NCBI GenBank assembly: GCA_937890825.1
Contig: CALADS010000068.1
Coordinates: 186,001-250,000, forward strand
Length of the DNA: 64,000 nt
From: an uncultured Bacteroides sp.
GTDB taxonomy: Bacteria > Bacteroidota > Bacteroidia > Bacteroidales > Bacteroidaceae
Direction of reading: 5' to 3'
Part shown: piece by piece, positions 8,768-17,050 of the stretch
How positions within the stretch are numbered: the stretch's first letter is position 1
How the letters are laid out: each line of letters begins with the position of its first letter
The notes under the pieces: model-generated
Told to the model about the DNA's origin: nothing
What the model saw: only the letters and a program-made list of their open reading frames with translations
The model's database searches: none
Made by a program: the position numbers and the translations under genes

Positions 8768-8782
8768 AATCAGTCGTTGGGG

Positions 8783-9544
8783 TTATTTCAAGAAAGGAAA
8801 CAAATCACTCATACCCAGAAAACCTTCGTGGGTGGCTGTGTATTCGGCTGCCAATACCGCTCCCAGTGCAAAACCTTTGCGGTTTTTGGCATCGTGGGTG
8901 ATGGTGATGCTGTCGGCCTCTGAGTCATAGCGTATGCTGTGTATGCCCGGCACTTCTCCTTCGCGCACAGAGCTTACGCACAGCTCTTCGGGTGCGCAGG
9001 CCGTGCTGCCGCTCACGGTGCCGTCCGGTGCTTGCAGCGTGCCTTTCACCCAACGCTGTTTGCGGTCTATGTTCTGCAATATGCCTTCGGCCAGCGTAAT
9101 GGCGGTGCCGCTCGGTGCATCCAGCTTGTGTATGTGGTGCGTTTCGCTCATGCTCACGTCATAGGCCGGGAACTGATTCATAATCCGGGCCAGGTAACTG
9201 TTTACAGCCGAGAAGATGGCTACCCCCAGGCTAAAGTTCGACGACCAGAACAATGTCTTTCCATCCTCTTTACAGAGCCGTTCCACTTCCTCGCCGTGTT
9301 CTTCGCGCCAGCCCGTGCTGCCCGATACCAGTTTCACCCCCGCCTGGAAAGCCTTCATATAGTTGGTGTAGGCCACCATTGGGTTGGTAAATTCTATGGC
9401 AACATCTGCACTCTTGAACGCAGCCGATTCAAAGTCCTCCTGATTATTGATGTCGATGATGCAGACAATCTCATGTCCGCGGCTCAAGGCAATCTTTTCG
9501 ATTTCCTTGCCCATTTTTCCGTAGCCGATTAATGCTATTTTCAT
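8783..9544 (-). CDS. dapB: 4-hydroxy-tetrahydrodipicolinate reductase
   Basis: This 253-residue cytoplasmic enzyme reduces hydroxy-tetrahydrodipicolinate with NAD(P)H in the diaminopimelate/lysine pathway. It has the N-terminal Rossmann loop IGYGKMGKEIE and the family signature ETHHIHKLDAPSGTA with the catalytic His and Lys. The C-terminal tail matches the usual length of about 250. It is the first gene of the minus-strand run dapB-lepB-paralogue-wbqC-like-queH, with a -7 box TATCTTTG at 9617-9610 and a leader of about 60 bases that contains a short AT-rich hairpin (about 9577-9594). Confidence 0.96.
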   Translation of the reverse strand: MKIALIGYGKMGKEIEKIALSRGHEIVCIIDINNQEDFESAAFKSADVAIEFTNPMVAYTNYMKAFQAGVKLVSGSTGWREEHGEEVERLCKEDGKTLFWSSNFSLGVAIFSAVNSYLARIMNQFPAYDVSMSETHHIHKLDAPSGTAITLAEGILQNIDRKQRWVKGTLQAPDGTVSGSTACAPEELCVSSVREGEVPGIHSIRYDSEADSITITHDAKNRKGFALGAVLAAEYTATHEGFLGMSDLFPFLK

Positions 9545-9609
9545 TGTTGTTTATCGTTATGGTTCTTTATTTAGCAGGCATTTTTCAAAAAATGCTTCCT
9601 TATTAGACG

Positions 9610-9635
9610 CAAAGATAAGATTTTTCCTACATTTG
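9610..9635. promoter_or_regulatory. Divergent -7 boxes for dapB and the DUF2851 gene
   Basis: TATCTTTG on the minus strand (9617-9610) and TACATTTG on the plus strand (9628-9635) both match TAnnTTTG exactly. The plus-strand box sets the DUF2851 start at the ATG at 9662 and excludes the GTG at 9635, which is part of the promoter. Confidence 0.55.
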
Positions 9636-9661
9636 TGGTTAACATTAACGTCTTGTTAACA

Positions 9662-10957
9662 ATGGAAATACTATTACATTACGTTTGGCGGCACAAGATA
9701 TTCCCCCTTCAGCCGCTGAAGACCACTGCCGGCTGTACGGTGGAAGTGATAGACCCCGGTCTGCCCAACCGGAATGCAGGTCCTGATTTTTTCAATGCCA
9801 AACTGAAAATCAACGGAGTGTTATGGGTGGGTAATGTAGAGGTACATCAGCAGTCGTCCGATTGGTTGAAGCATGGTCACGACCGCGACAAAGCCTATGA
9901 CTCCGTTATCCTGCACATTGTGGAAGAGGCCAATTGCGACGTGTATCGCACCAACGGCGAGCTGATACCCCAGTTGCCGCTTCCCTGCCCCGAAGAAGTC
10001 CGCCGCAGGTATGCCGCATTACAGCAGACCGATAAATACCCTTCCTGTCACGCCATTCTTCCTTCGCTCTCCAAGTTGCAGGTTCATGCCTGGTTTTCGG
10101 CCTTGCAGGTGGAGCGTTTGGAGCAGAAGGCCTCGGCCATTGACCGGCGGCTGGAACGGTGTAACCGGCATTGGGAAGATGTGTTTTTCATCACCCTGGC
10201 GCGCAACTTTGGCTTCGGGCTGAACGGCGATGCCTTTGAGGCCTGGGCCATGCGGTTGCCGCTGCGGGCGGTAGACAAGCATCGCGACCACCTGTTTCAG
10301 GTAGAAGCCTTCTTTTTCGGTCTGGCAGGACTGCTCGAAGAATCCTTCTCCGATACCTATTATCAGCAGCTTCAAAAGGAATATCAGTACCTGCGGCATA
10401 AATTCTCGTTGCCGGATGCCGTGCCTGCCGAACAGTGGCGGATGCTTCGGCTTCGTCCGGACAATTTTCCGCACGTGCGGTTGGCACAGTTGGCTTATCT
10501 GTATCATACCCACACCTCGCTGTTCTCGCAACTGATGGAGGCCGAAACCCCCGAAGCGGCCAAGAAACTGCTGGCTGCCACCACCTCCGCCTACTGGGAA
10601 GAACATTTCACCTTCCGCAAGGCTTCGCCCCGCAGCATCAAGCGTCTGGGCGACAGTGCTCTGAATCTGATTCTGATTAATACCGTGGTGCCGTTTCTCT
10701 ATGCTTACGGGCAACACAAAGCCAACGACGAGCTGACCGACCGGGCCACCCGTTTCCTGGAAGCCTTGAAAGCCGAGAAGAATTACGTAACCCGTACCTG
10801 GCAAGAGGCAGGCCTGCCTGTATCCGTTCAGACCGCTGCCGATTCGCAGGCCTTGCTACAGCTACAGAAGCAGTATTGCGACAAGCGCGACTGCCTGCGC
10901 TGCCGGTTTGGGTATGAATACCTTCATCGCTGTCTCTCGGTCACAACTGCTCCGTAG
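9662..10957 (+). CDS. DUF2851 family protein
   Basis: About 431 residues starting MEILLHYVWRHKIF. The N-terminal GLPNRNAGPDFFNAKLKING and WVGNVEVHQQSSDW segments are characteristic of the DUF2851 family of Bacteroidetes. The pattern of acidic residues followed by a VEVH strand suggests, by inference only, a nuclease-like fold. A Cys cluster near the C-terminus (CDKRDCLRCRFG) could bind metal. No experimentally defined role is known to me. The gene stands alone, divergent from dapB, and its stop codon touches a palindromic repeat. Confidence 0.85.
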   Translation: MEILLHYVWRHKIFPLQPLKTTAGCTVEVIDPGLPNRNAGPDFFNAKLKINGVLWVGNVEVHQQSSDWLKHGHDRDKAYDSVILHIVEEANCDVYRTNGELIPQLPLPCPEEVRRRYAALQQTDKYPSCHAILPSLSKLQVHAWFSALQVERLEQKASAIDRRLERCNRHWEDVFFITLARNFGFGLNGDAFEAWAMRLPLRAVDKHRDHLFQVEAFFFGLAGLLEESFSDTYYQQLQKEYQYLRHKFSLPDAVPAEQWRMLRLRPDNFPHVRLAQLAYLYHTHTSLFSQLMEAETPEAAKKLLAATTSAYWEEHFTFRKASPRSIKRLGDSALNLILINTVVPFLYAYGQHKANDELTDRATRFLEALKAEKNYVTRTWQEAGLPVSVQTAADSQALLQLQKQYCDKRDCLRCRFGYEYLHRCLSVTTAP

Positions 10958-11015
10958 TTTCTCCGTACCATCTCCGTGCAGAGGTACTTCTACACGGAGA
11001 TGGTACGGAGCAGTT
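10948..11015. repeat. Palindromic dispersed repeat, copy A
   Basis: A perfect 18-bp inverted repeat (arms 10961-10978 and 10993-11010, CTCCGTACCATCTCCGTG and its complement) encloses a 14-base loop. A 20-base core (10970-10989) recurs exactly at 52104-52123, and flanking bases also align, so this belongs to a dispersed element. It directly follows the DUF2851 stop and could serve as its terminator, although no T tract follows. Confidence 0.75.
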
Positions 11016-11084
11016 AGGGGTCGGAAACGGCTCTGATACGGTGAGGAGGTATGGAAAACATGACCTACCTATAATGCACAACAC

Positions 11085-11180
11085 CACCGGGTGCGGATGC
11101 GGTATACGGAAAACGACAGTACTCGCTCTACACGCTATTACCTGTCCGGTAATTACGAAGTGGAGAAAACCGTTGGTAAT
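11085..11180 (+). pseudogene. RHS-repeat protein fragment
   Basis: One frame reads RYTENDSTRSTRYYLSGNYE and then VEK, which is the RHS-core consensus pattern (Y-x-x-N-G-x-x-T...RYYLSGNYEVEK) of Bacteroides Rhs proteins. Only about 30 residues remain, with no upstream or downstream continuation, so it is a remnant. It lies between the palindromic repeat and the convergent ATPase. Confidence 0.5.
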
Positions 11181-11191
11181 TCCAGTGCGTA

Positions 11192-12331
11192 TTACATTCC
11201 CAATTCCTTTTTCAGCCACACTTTCATCACCGGATCAGGAATGACAACTTGTCGTTTCTCAACCTCTATGAGTTCTTTTTTGACCAACGCCCTCTTTATG
11301 ATGCTTACATTTGCAGACGAGCCGAGTTGGTATTTTTGCAGAACTTCCTGCGTGGTAAACTCACTGTGAACTCCGGTTAAGACAGCCCGCAGAAAATTCA
11401 TCTGATAGGTAGTAAGGCTTTCGGTCTGCTTCTCGAACAAGGGCGTGTTTTGGTCGATAATATCTTGATATGCCGCCTCAAAGTCCTGCTCGGTAGCAGT
11501 TCCATCCGTATGAATCCATACCAACCATGCCATTTGTTGCACATACGATGAGTGGTTATCTACTGTTTGACATATTTTTTCGGCCAGTTCTCTTGAAATC
11601 TGCTTGCCCGTAGCTTCGAAACGACTGCAAATATAATCAACCCAATCTGAAGTTCCGATTTTAGGCAGATAGATGGTATCGCCGAATTTATAGAACGGCA
11701 GGCTCTTTTTCTCGAACAGTTCATTCATCAAGTGTTTCTTGCTGCCGAACAGACAGTAGGACACAGACTTCTGTAGCTGCCACACAGTGCGCAGCCGTTT
11801 CTGAAATGTCTTGGAATCCTTGAACTCGGCAATTTGCTGGAATTCGTCAATGCAAACCACGATATGGATGCCTTTCTTCTGCGCTATTTTTTCCGGAAGC
11901 TGCAAAATCTCATCCACATCATTGCTCTTGGGATTCATCTCAAATGAAATGGAGAAATCTGTCATCGGATCCGTGCCCATTGAAATTTTGGGACTGATAC
12001 GTGACAGGAACAACTTGGCATTCTCCAGCCATTCATCTAGCTTGGAAGATGTTTGTTTGAGTACGGCAGCCGCAAATGCATCATAGAAATCCTTATCACT
12101 GCGACACGAAAAGATATCAAGATATACAATTTTCAGTTTGTCGGATTGTGCCAATCGGCACACTTTCTGTACCAACGAGGTCTTACCCCAACGACGAGGT
12201 GAAATCAGTATGGTATTGACACCATGCCGGAAATTTAGTAACAGGCGTTCCGTTTCTTTCTCTCGGTCGGTAAAATTATCGCCTGATGTGGCAACACCAA
12301 ACATAAAAGGTTTGTTCTCCATAATCTTCAA
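11192..12331 (-). CDS. Orphan AAA-type ATPase (archaeal-ATPase/ATPase_2-like)
   Basis: This 379-residue protein has a Walker A-like SPRRWGKTSLV loop (about 41-51), a Walker B IVVCIDEFQQ (about 145-154) and a C-terminal winged-helix-like segment (TQEVLQKYQLGSSANVSIIKRAL). This architecture matches the STAND-related ATPase_2 family that is expanded in Bacteroides and archaea. The role of family members is largely unknown; some act in mobile-element or stress functions. An alternative start three codons in (12322) is equally possible. It sits alone in a scar zone between an RHS fragment and a dead transposase, which suggests acquisition by transfer. Confidence 0.85.
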   Translation of the reverse strand: MKIMENKPFMFGVATSGDNFTDREKETERLLLNFRHGVNTILISPRRWGKTSLVQKVCRLAQSDKLKIVYLDIFSCRSDKDFYDAFAAAVLKQTSSKLDEWLENAKLFLSRISPKISMGTDPMTDFSISFEMNPKSNDVDEILQLPEKIAQKKGIHIVVCIDEFQQIAEFKDSKTFQKRLRTVWQLQKSVSYCLFGSKKHLMNELFEKKSLPFYKFGDTIYLPKIGTSDWVDYICSRFEATGKQISRELAEKICQTVDNHSSYVQQMAWLVWIHTDGTATEQDFEAAYQDIIDQNTPLFEKQTESLTTYQMNFLRAVLTGVHSEFTTQEVLQKYQLGSSANVSIIKRALVKKELIEVEKRQVVIPDPVMKVWLKKELGM

Positions 12332-12417
12332 ATCTTATTCAAGTGCAAAGATATGAAATACCTTTATTAGTAACAATGTTATTAGTAATAAAGATATAAT
12401 ACTACCTAAATCTTCTT

Positions 12418-13315
12418 TTATTGTGACCATTCAGGCTTGTATCTATGATTTTTTCTCTCATATAGAGTAATCAATTGACTGGCATTAAGGGATTCTTCTC
12501 TTACTTCATATTTGGTTTTGCTTATCTTTGCCAAACCGATATAATGCATGGCACCTTTGCCGATAGAGCGCACAGCTCCTATAAGATTTTAGCAAGTAAA
12601 CCAACTGTCCGCAAAAGCGTATTGCGCACGAATGTTATATTTTCAAGCCCTTCGCAATATTTTTATAGCCATATTCATCTTGCTTTTATTACACTCTTTT
12701 GCACGCATGTCATCAGGGTTTAACTGCCTGCGTTTGATATGGAACTGATTCTTGCACTCTTCCTTGGTCAGTCCGTAATCTTTTTTGCTCTTTTCTTTAT
12801 GCAGGATAAAATCAACCGGAAGCGTACTCATTCCATCTGAAAAATCAAGCAGAAAAAGTTTGCCCCTTAGTACATAATTTCATCCGACATGGTTTAACAC
12901 GCGACTGATATTTTCAATGTAACGTCGCTCTTTTCAAGCGTAGTATCATCAAGGATATAGCATCGTGGAACATCGCCATATTCAGCTTTCTTTTTTCTCA
13001 ATATGACAAGAAAATGATTATACATACTCAAAAGCAAACGCCTCCAATCCATACTGGGGCGAAGCATCATCCGATAAAAGCAGTTTTTCCCTACATTCAA
13101 TTAACCTTTATAACCTTTAACACGCTGATGATAGGTTCCAAAGATGCTAAAACCATTGATGCGAAAAAGGCATAGGGAAATGATGAGCGTAACGGCACTG
13201 ATTTCGGAAACCTTCTTCAACGACAAATGTCGAAGTTGGTTGCCCAGCTAAAACGACCGAATAGGGTGACTTTTCCATTGCTCATATCACTTTTAATACT
13301 CAGTAAATTTTCCAT
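12418..13315 (-). pseudogene. Decayed IS4-family transposase, N-terminal and central part
   Basis: Read from 13315 downward, fragments in changing frames match a Bacteroides DDE transposase in collinear order: MENLLSIKSDMSNGK, then (frameshift) ISAVTLIISLCLFRINGFS, MMLRPSMDWRRLLLSM, RCYILDDTTLEKS (first catalytic Asp), LDFSDGMSTLPVDF, and RAQYAFADSWFTC ... GAMHYIGLAKISKTKYEV. Several in-frame stops and at least two frameshifts break it. The homology ends near 12440 before the last third of the protein, so this copy is truncated at its C-terminus. Confidence 0.8.
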
Positions 13316-13330
13316 TTCACTAAAATTGTT

Positions 13331-13483
13331 TATTTTTGCACTCGTAATAGTTGTCTCTTTTCAGTTTGAAACTAAGTAGATTAACACCTTTAAGTTTCAA
13401 CTTTTGTCTGAGATTCTGCTATATTTTCACCTCTGTTTTAGAGGTGGAAAACTTTATTTACTTAAATTTTAATTTTTAAATCT
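13331..13483 (+). promoter_or_regulatory. Promoter and long leader of the BACON/LRR gene
   Basis: TATTTTTG (13331-13338) is a perfect -7 box just outside the 5' end of the transposase remnant. The leader of about 140 bases contains a stem formed by TTTTCACCTCT and AGAGGTGGAAAA with one bulged base, and an AT-rich stretch just before the ATG. Confidence 0.45.
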
Positions 13484-15709
13484 ATGAATAAATGTTATGC
13501 GTTAATTCTAACTCTTATGTTAGGATTTTGTTCAGTTATTGTTTCATCTTGTAGTGATGAAGAAACACCTATTATTCCTGAAATTACGTTCCCAGAAGGA
13601 ACTGAGGATTTTTTTGTTGATGATATAATTTTTTCTTCCTCTGCAAACCACAAAAAAATTTCATTTAAAACCAATGTAGATTGGAACATTTCAGTTTCTC
13701 AATCAAGAAATGGTAAAGAATGGTGCTCTGTAAGTCCTTTGTCAGGACATGGAGGGTTGAATACAGTTGTTGTAAGTGTGTCGGAAAATAATGAATATGA
13801 TGACAGGAGCATAGTTCTGAAATTACAAGTTGGCACAATAGAGAGATATATTAATATCGTTCAGAAACAGAAAAATGCTTTAACCCTATCTTCAAGTAAA
13901 TTTGAACTAAAACCCGAAGGTGGTGTGATAGATATTGAGGTGAAATCCAATATCAATTATGAGGTAGTTATTCCAAGCGAATGTCAAGATTGGATTAAGC
14001 CCCAAGCGAATGTGAGAGGATTAGTATCTAAGAATCTCCGATTTAATGTTGCTAAGTCTGAGGAATACAGTAAACGCGAAGGAGCGATAATTATACAAGC
14101 AGGCGAACTCTCTGAAACGATACGTGTGTATCAAACGGGAAAAGCCATTCTTTTGTTGTCTAAGAATGAATATAAAGCTATGCAAAAGGGCGGCGAGTTT
14201 AAAGTAGACGTAAAAAGTAATTTTGATTTTGACGTCCAAATGCCAGACGTTGCATGGATTAAAGAAGTACAATTAGGTAGAGCTTGTTCGAGCCACTCTT
14301 TGTATTTTGTGGTTTCAGCTAACGATACGTATGATGAAAGAAGAGCTATCATTACATTCTATGATAAAAACAGTAGCTTGTCAGAAAAACTAGTAGTTAC
14401 GCAATCGCAGACCAATGCTATTATTATCTCTGCGAAAAACTACGAAATTCTACCTAATGGAGGTAAACTGGCCATCGAAGTTAATAGCAATGTCTCTTAT
14501 GATATGAAATTACCAAATGAATCTTGGATACACAAAGCTGTAAAGACGAGGGGACTGAATACATCAAGAGAGGTAATCGTTATTGATGCTAACAATACCG
14601 CAACTGAAAGAACTGCACAGATTCTTTTTGAAAACAAAGAACTTGCCTTGCAAGAATCTGTTTATATTAGGCAAAAATCTCAGAACTTGAATGACTTTAG
14701 AGTAAAGTTAGATTATGCTGGAACTTTAGATAAGCAAATACCGGCCGAGATTAAAAATAAAATAACCAAATTGACAATTGAGGGTCCGCTTAATGGCACT
14801 GATATTCGCTTTTTGCGTGAAATGTCGGGCCGAGATGCAAATAATGGAGAAACTTCAGGAAGTCTTAAGGTATTAAACATGCGGTATGCAACTATTGTAA
14901 AGGGAGGTGATCCATACTTTTTAGAATATTGGGAAGGTGAAATCTTGTCCAGCACAACTAGTGATAATAAATTTGGTGATTCATTCTTTAATGGTTGTAA
15001 ATTAACTGAAATTATCATCCCTGTATCTGTTGATGCCGTATATGGAAGTGCATTTCAAGATTGTAAAGAGTTACATAAGGTAGAACTCAACAATGTGATT
15101 ACTACTCTTCATTCATCTACATTTAATGGGTGTACAAGTCTACGCTCTTTGGAAATACCGACTTCTGTAACAGAAATCCGTGATGCTGTATTTGCTAATT
15201 GTGGATTAGAGGAAATAACTATACCTTCGAATGTTAAAAAGATTGGCGGGGCATTATTCCATGGTTGCACCTCACTGAAAGAAGTGAATTTGCCTTATGG
15301 TATTACTGAAATTCCAATTAGTTGTTTTTGGGGATGTACTAATTTGCTGAGATTTAATATACCATCAAGTGTAACTCGTATCAATAGTTTGGCCTTTGGC
15401 AATTGTACAAGCATACAATCTGTAAGCTTATCTAGCGGTTTGCAGTATATAGGGCAACAAGCATTTAGTGGCTGTACTAGTTTAAGTAATGTATCATTGC
15501 CTTCTACACTGCAAACGATTGAGGGTTTCGTTTTTTCTAAGTGTATAAATTTGAGTTACATTACTTGTCATGCTTCATATCCTCCTCAACTTCTTTCTTT
15601 AATAAGCGATAATTCTAGTGTACTAACAGTTTATGTCCCTCGTGGATCATTGTATAATTATAAAAATGCTAAGTATTGGAGTTATTGCAAAATTGTAGAA
15701 ATGATATAA
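13484..15709 (+). CDS. Surface lipoprotein with four BACON domains and a BspA-like leucine-rich repeat domain
   Basis: This 741-residue protein starts with a lipoprotein signal peptide (lipobox VSSC, then SDEE, an acidic surface-export-like tail). Four BACON-type beta-sandwich units follow (about 30-130, 131-220, 221-310 and 311-405), each with a W/Y...P core and a closing V.Q.. strand. From about 405 a linker leads to eight or so BspA/LRR_5 repeats of the type F.GCTSL..V.LPS.. (about 500-715). BACON domains often bind carbohydrate or mucin, and BspA repeats mediate adhesion. AT-rich codon use differs from its neighbours, and transposase fragments flank it, pointing to horizontal acquisition. 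Its ligand is unknown. Confidence 0.85.
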   Translation: MNKCYALILTLMLGFCSVIVSSCSDEETPIIPEITFPEGTEDFFVDDIIFSSSANHKKISFKTNVDWNISVSQSRNGKEWCSVSPLSGHGGLNTVVVSVSENNEYDDRSIVLKLQVGTIERYINIVQKQKNALTLSSSKFELKPEGGVIDIEVKSNINYEVVIPSECQDWIKPQANVRGLVSKNLRFNVAKSEEYSKREGAIIIQAGELSETIRVYQTGKAILLLSKNEYKAMQKGGEFKVDVKSNFDFDVQMPDVAWIKEVQLGRACSSHSLYFVVSANDTYDERRAIITFYDKNSSLSEKLVVTQSQTNAIIISAKNYEILPNGGKLAIEVNSNVSYDMKLPNESWIHKAVKTRGLNTSREVIVIDANNTATERTAQILFENKELALQESVYIRQKSQNLNDFRVKLDYAGTLDKQIPAEIKNKITKLTIEGPLNGTDIRFLREMSGRDANNGETSGSLKVLNMRYATIVKGGDPYFLEYWEGEILSSTTSDNKFGDSFFNGCKLTEIIIPVSVDAVYGSAFQDCKELHKVELNNVITTLHSSTFNGCTSLRSLEIPTSVTEIRDAVFANCGLEEITIPSNVKKIGGALFHGCTSLKEVNLPYGITEIPISCFWGCTNLLRFNIPSSVTRINSLAFGNCTSIQSVSLSSGLQYIGQQAFSGCTSLSNVSLPSTLQTIEGFVFSKCINLSYITCHASYPPQLLSLISDNSSVLTVYVPRGSLYNYKNAKYWSYCKIVEMI

Positions 15710-15741
15710 TTACTTACTAAAGTTTCCCACCCCCTCTTTAG

Positions 15742-15779
15742 GCATTATTTGAGAGGGTGAGCTATCTCTCAAATAATGC
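15742..15779. terminator. Hairpin after the BACON/LRR gene
   Basis: A perfect 14-bp stem (GCATTATTTGAGAG at 15742-15755, complement at 15766-15779) with a 10-base loop lies 33 bases after the stop. No clear T tract follows, so termination is likely but not certain. Confidence 0.5.
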
Positions 15780-15823
15780 TTATAAACAATTAATTAACAC
15801 ACGCTTGATAAAAGTTGTAAACT

Positions 15824-16187
15824 TTATCTCGTTGATTCTGAGAATAAAACTCTTTTAGAGCACTGGTAATTACCAGATTTTGCTTTTCGTATTTTTTTTA
15901 TTTTTAACAGTTCTTGAAGCATCATGATAGGGTCTGCCCCTAATGGCTCAGCTAAAGCTAAGAGCAGTTTTTTTTATGCAGGCAAGCAAACGCTTCCATA
16001 GAGTCATAGTCAGCAGCGACTCTTTTGGTTCCCTAAATATCTCACCCATGGTTTTATGTGTTGCAAATCTTTTTCCCAAGGCCAATATAATATAGGTAAC
16101 GAAGCAAAGTGAACAATCCGCTATCTGCTCATTAAAGTTTCTTCTTTGGTATTGTCCAAATGCGAGGTAACTTTTGCATTCCTTGTT
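15824..16187 (-). pseudogene. Decayed IS4-family transposase, C-terminal part
   Basis: Read from 16187 downward: NKECKSYLAFGQYQRRNF, then EQIADCSLCFVTYIILALGKR, TMGEIFREPKESLLTMTLW and, after a frameshift at a run of eight A, AEPLGADPIMMLQELLKI. This is the C-terminal end of the same transposase family as 12418-13315, including the E-containing region (NKECK). The two fragments together cover nearly the whole protein without overlap, but in permuted order on the strand. Confidence 0.75.
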
Positions 16188-16240
16188 TAAAAAAACGTAA
16201 GCATCCGAAGAACTATAGGTTTTGAACCTTTTTATACAAT

Positions 16241-16283
16241 AATAGCGACTGTCACTATAAACCTAATAGTTGCAGTCGCTATT
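16241..16283. repeat. 11-bp inverted repeat with 21-base loop
   Basis: AATAGCGACTG (16241-16251) and its complement (16273-16283) could be a terminator of the adjoining transposase remnant or an insertion-sequence end. No further copies were found in the window. Confidence 0.35.
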
Positions 16284-16314
16284 GCTTTGTTGAACCTATA
16301 TGTTGCAATTGGGA

Positions 16315-16416
16315 TTAGTTGTCAGATTCTGTAGTCTGTTTGAACAACACACTTTTCGGATATTGCAACTTCCATTGATGTGGAAGCAGATTCAATAGTT
16401 CTTCATGTATAGCTTG
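16315..16416 (-). pseudogene. Possible transposase C-terminal tail (IS66-like)
   Basis: One open frame ends HEELLNLLPHQWKLQYPK, followed by SVLFKQTTESDN and a stop. The E-L-L-P-H-x-W-K pattern resembles the C-terminal end of IS66-type transposases. Only about 33 residues remain, so the family assignment is tentative. Confidence 0.35.
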
Positions 16417-17050
16417 TCAATATCCGAATAAAGTACAGAAAAATGATTTCAAAGAATGTTTTTCCATTAATTAATGAAGACATAACTCATGAAGTATGCA
16501 ATATATCAGATGTCATCATTACAATATGGTATGCCCTTTTTTAATGAATTATCATATCAAGATAACCTTTCTTACTTGTTAGTAATCCAAAAGAAAAACG
16601 GTATCTTGGCGGTGGATGCTTGGAAAAGCCACTAAAACTCCATGGAGAAATAATCAGAAACTTATTGTTTACGAAACTGAATCCATGGAGAAAGAATCGG
16701 GAACCAATAGCTTAAATTCTGCCAAGCTGCAGGTCTGTTTTCGGAAAGCTATAGATGCATGTAAGATAACCTGCAGGTGAATTTGGGAAGTTTGCCAGTG
16801 AAGGGTTCATCCATTTCATCTTGATTATCAGCGGATGAAGGGTGAAGGGTGAAAGGTAAAGGATGGGAAATATCAGTTGTTGAAATATTGAAATAGGGTG
16901 TTGTTTTTTGGGTCTATTCAACAAAAATGATAGGGGTTCAACAAAATTGGCATGCGGCTTATACAGGTTTGATTAATTATTGTAAAGAAGAAAGAGCGGC
17001 TTGCCGGGGAAAGCCTTACCTTTGACCTCGGTAAATTAAATCTTAATATA
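16417..17050. other. Non-coding scar region upstream of the PUL
   Basis: No supported gene is seen in this AT-rich stretch. It contains two copies of a CCATGGAGAAA motif (near 16641 and 16684), a short run of GGTGAAGGGTGAAAGGT-type sequence near 16839-16856, and a -7 box TACCTTTG at 17017-17024 that probably drives the gene starting at 17051, with a short leader of about 20 bases. Confidence 0.5.

Noticed and set aside
8939..9532. 197-codon open frame on the plus strand
   Set aside because: Antisense to dapB, which has full family signatures.
10019..10804. 261-codon open frame on the minus strand
   Set aside because: Antisense to DUF2851 in a GC-rich part; shadow of the real gene.
16830..16860. 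GGTGAAGGGTGAAAGGT run as a possible CRISPR or tandem array
   Set aside because: Too short and irregular; no spacers. Similar fragments near 35139-35190 suggest a common intergenic repeat instead. No CRISPR array was found in the window.
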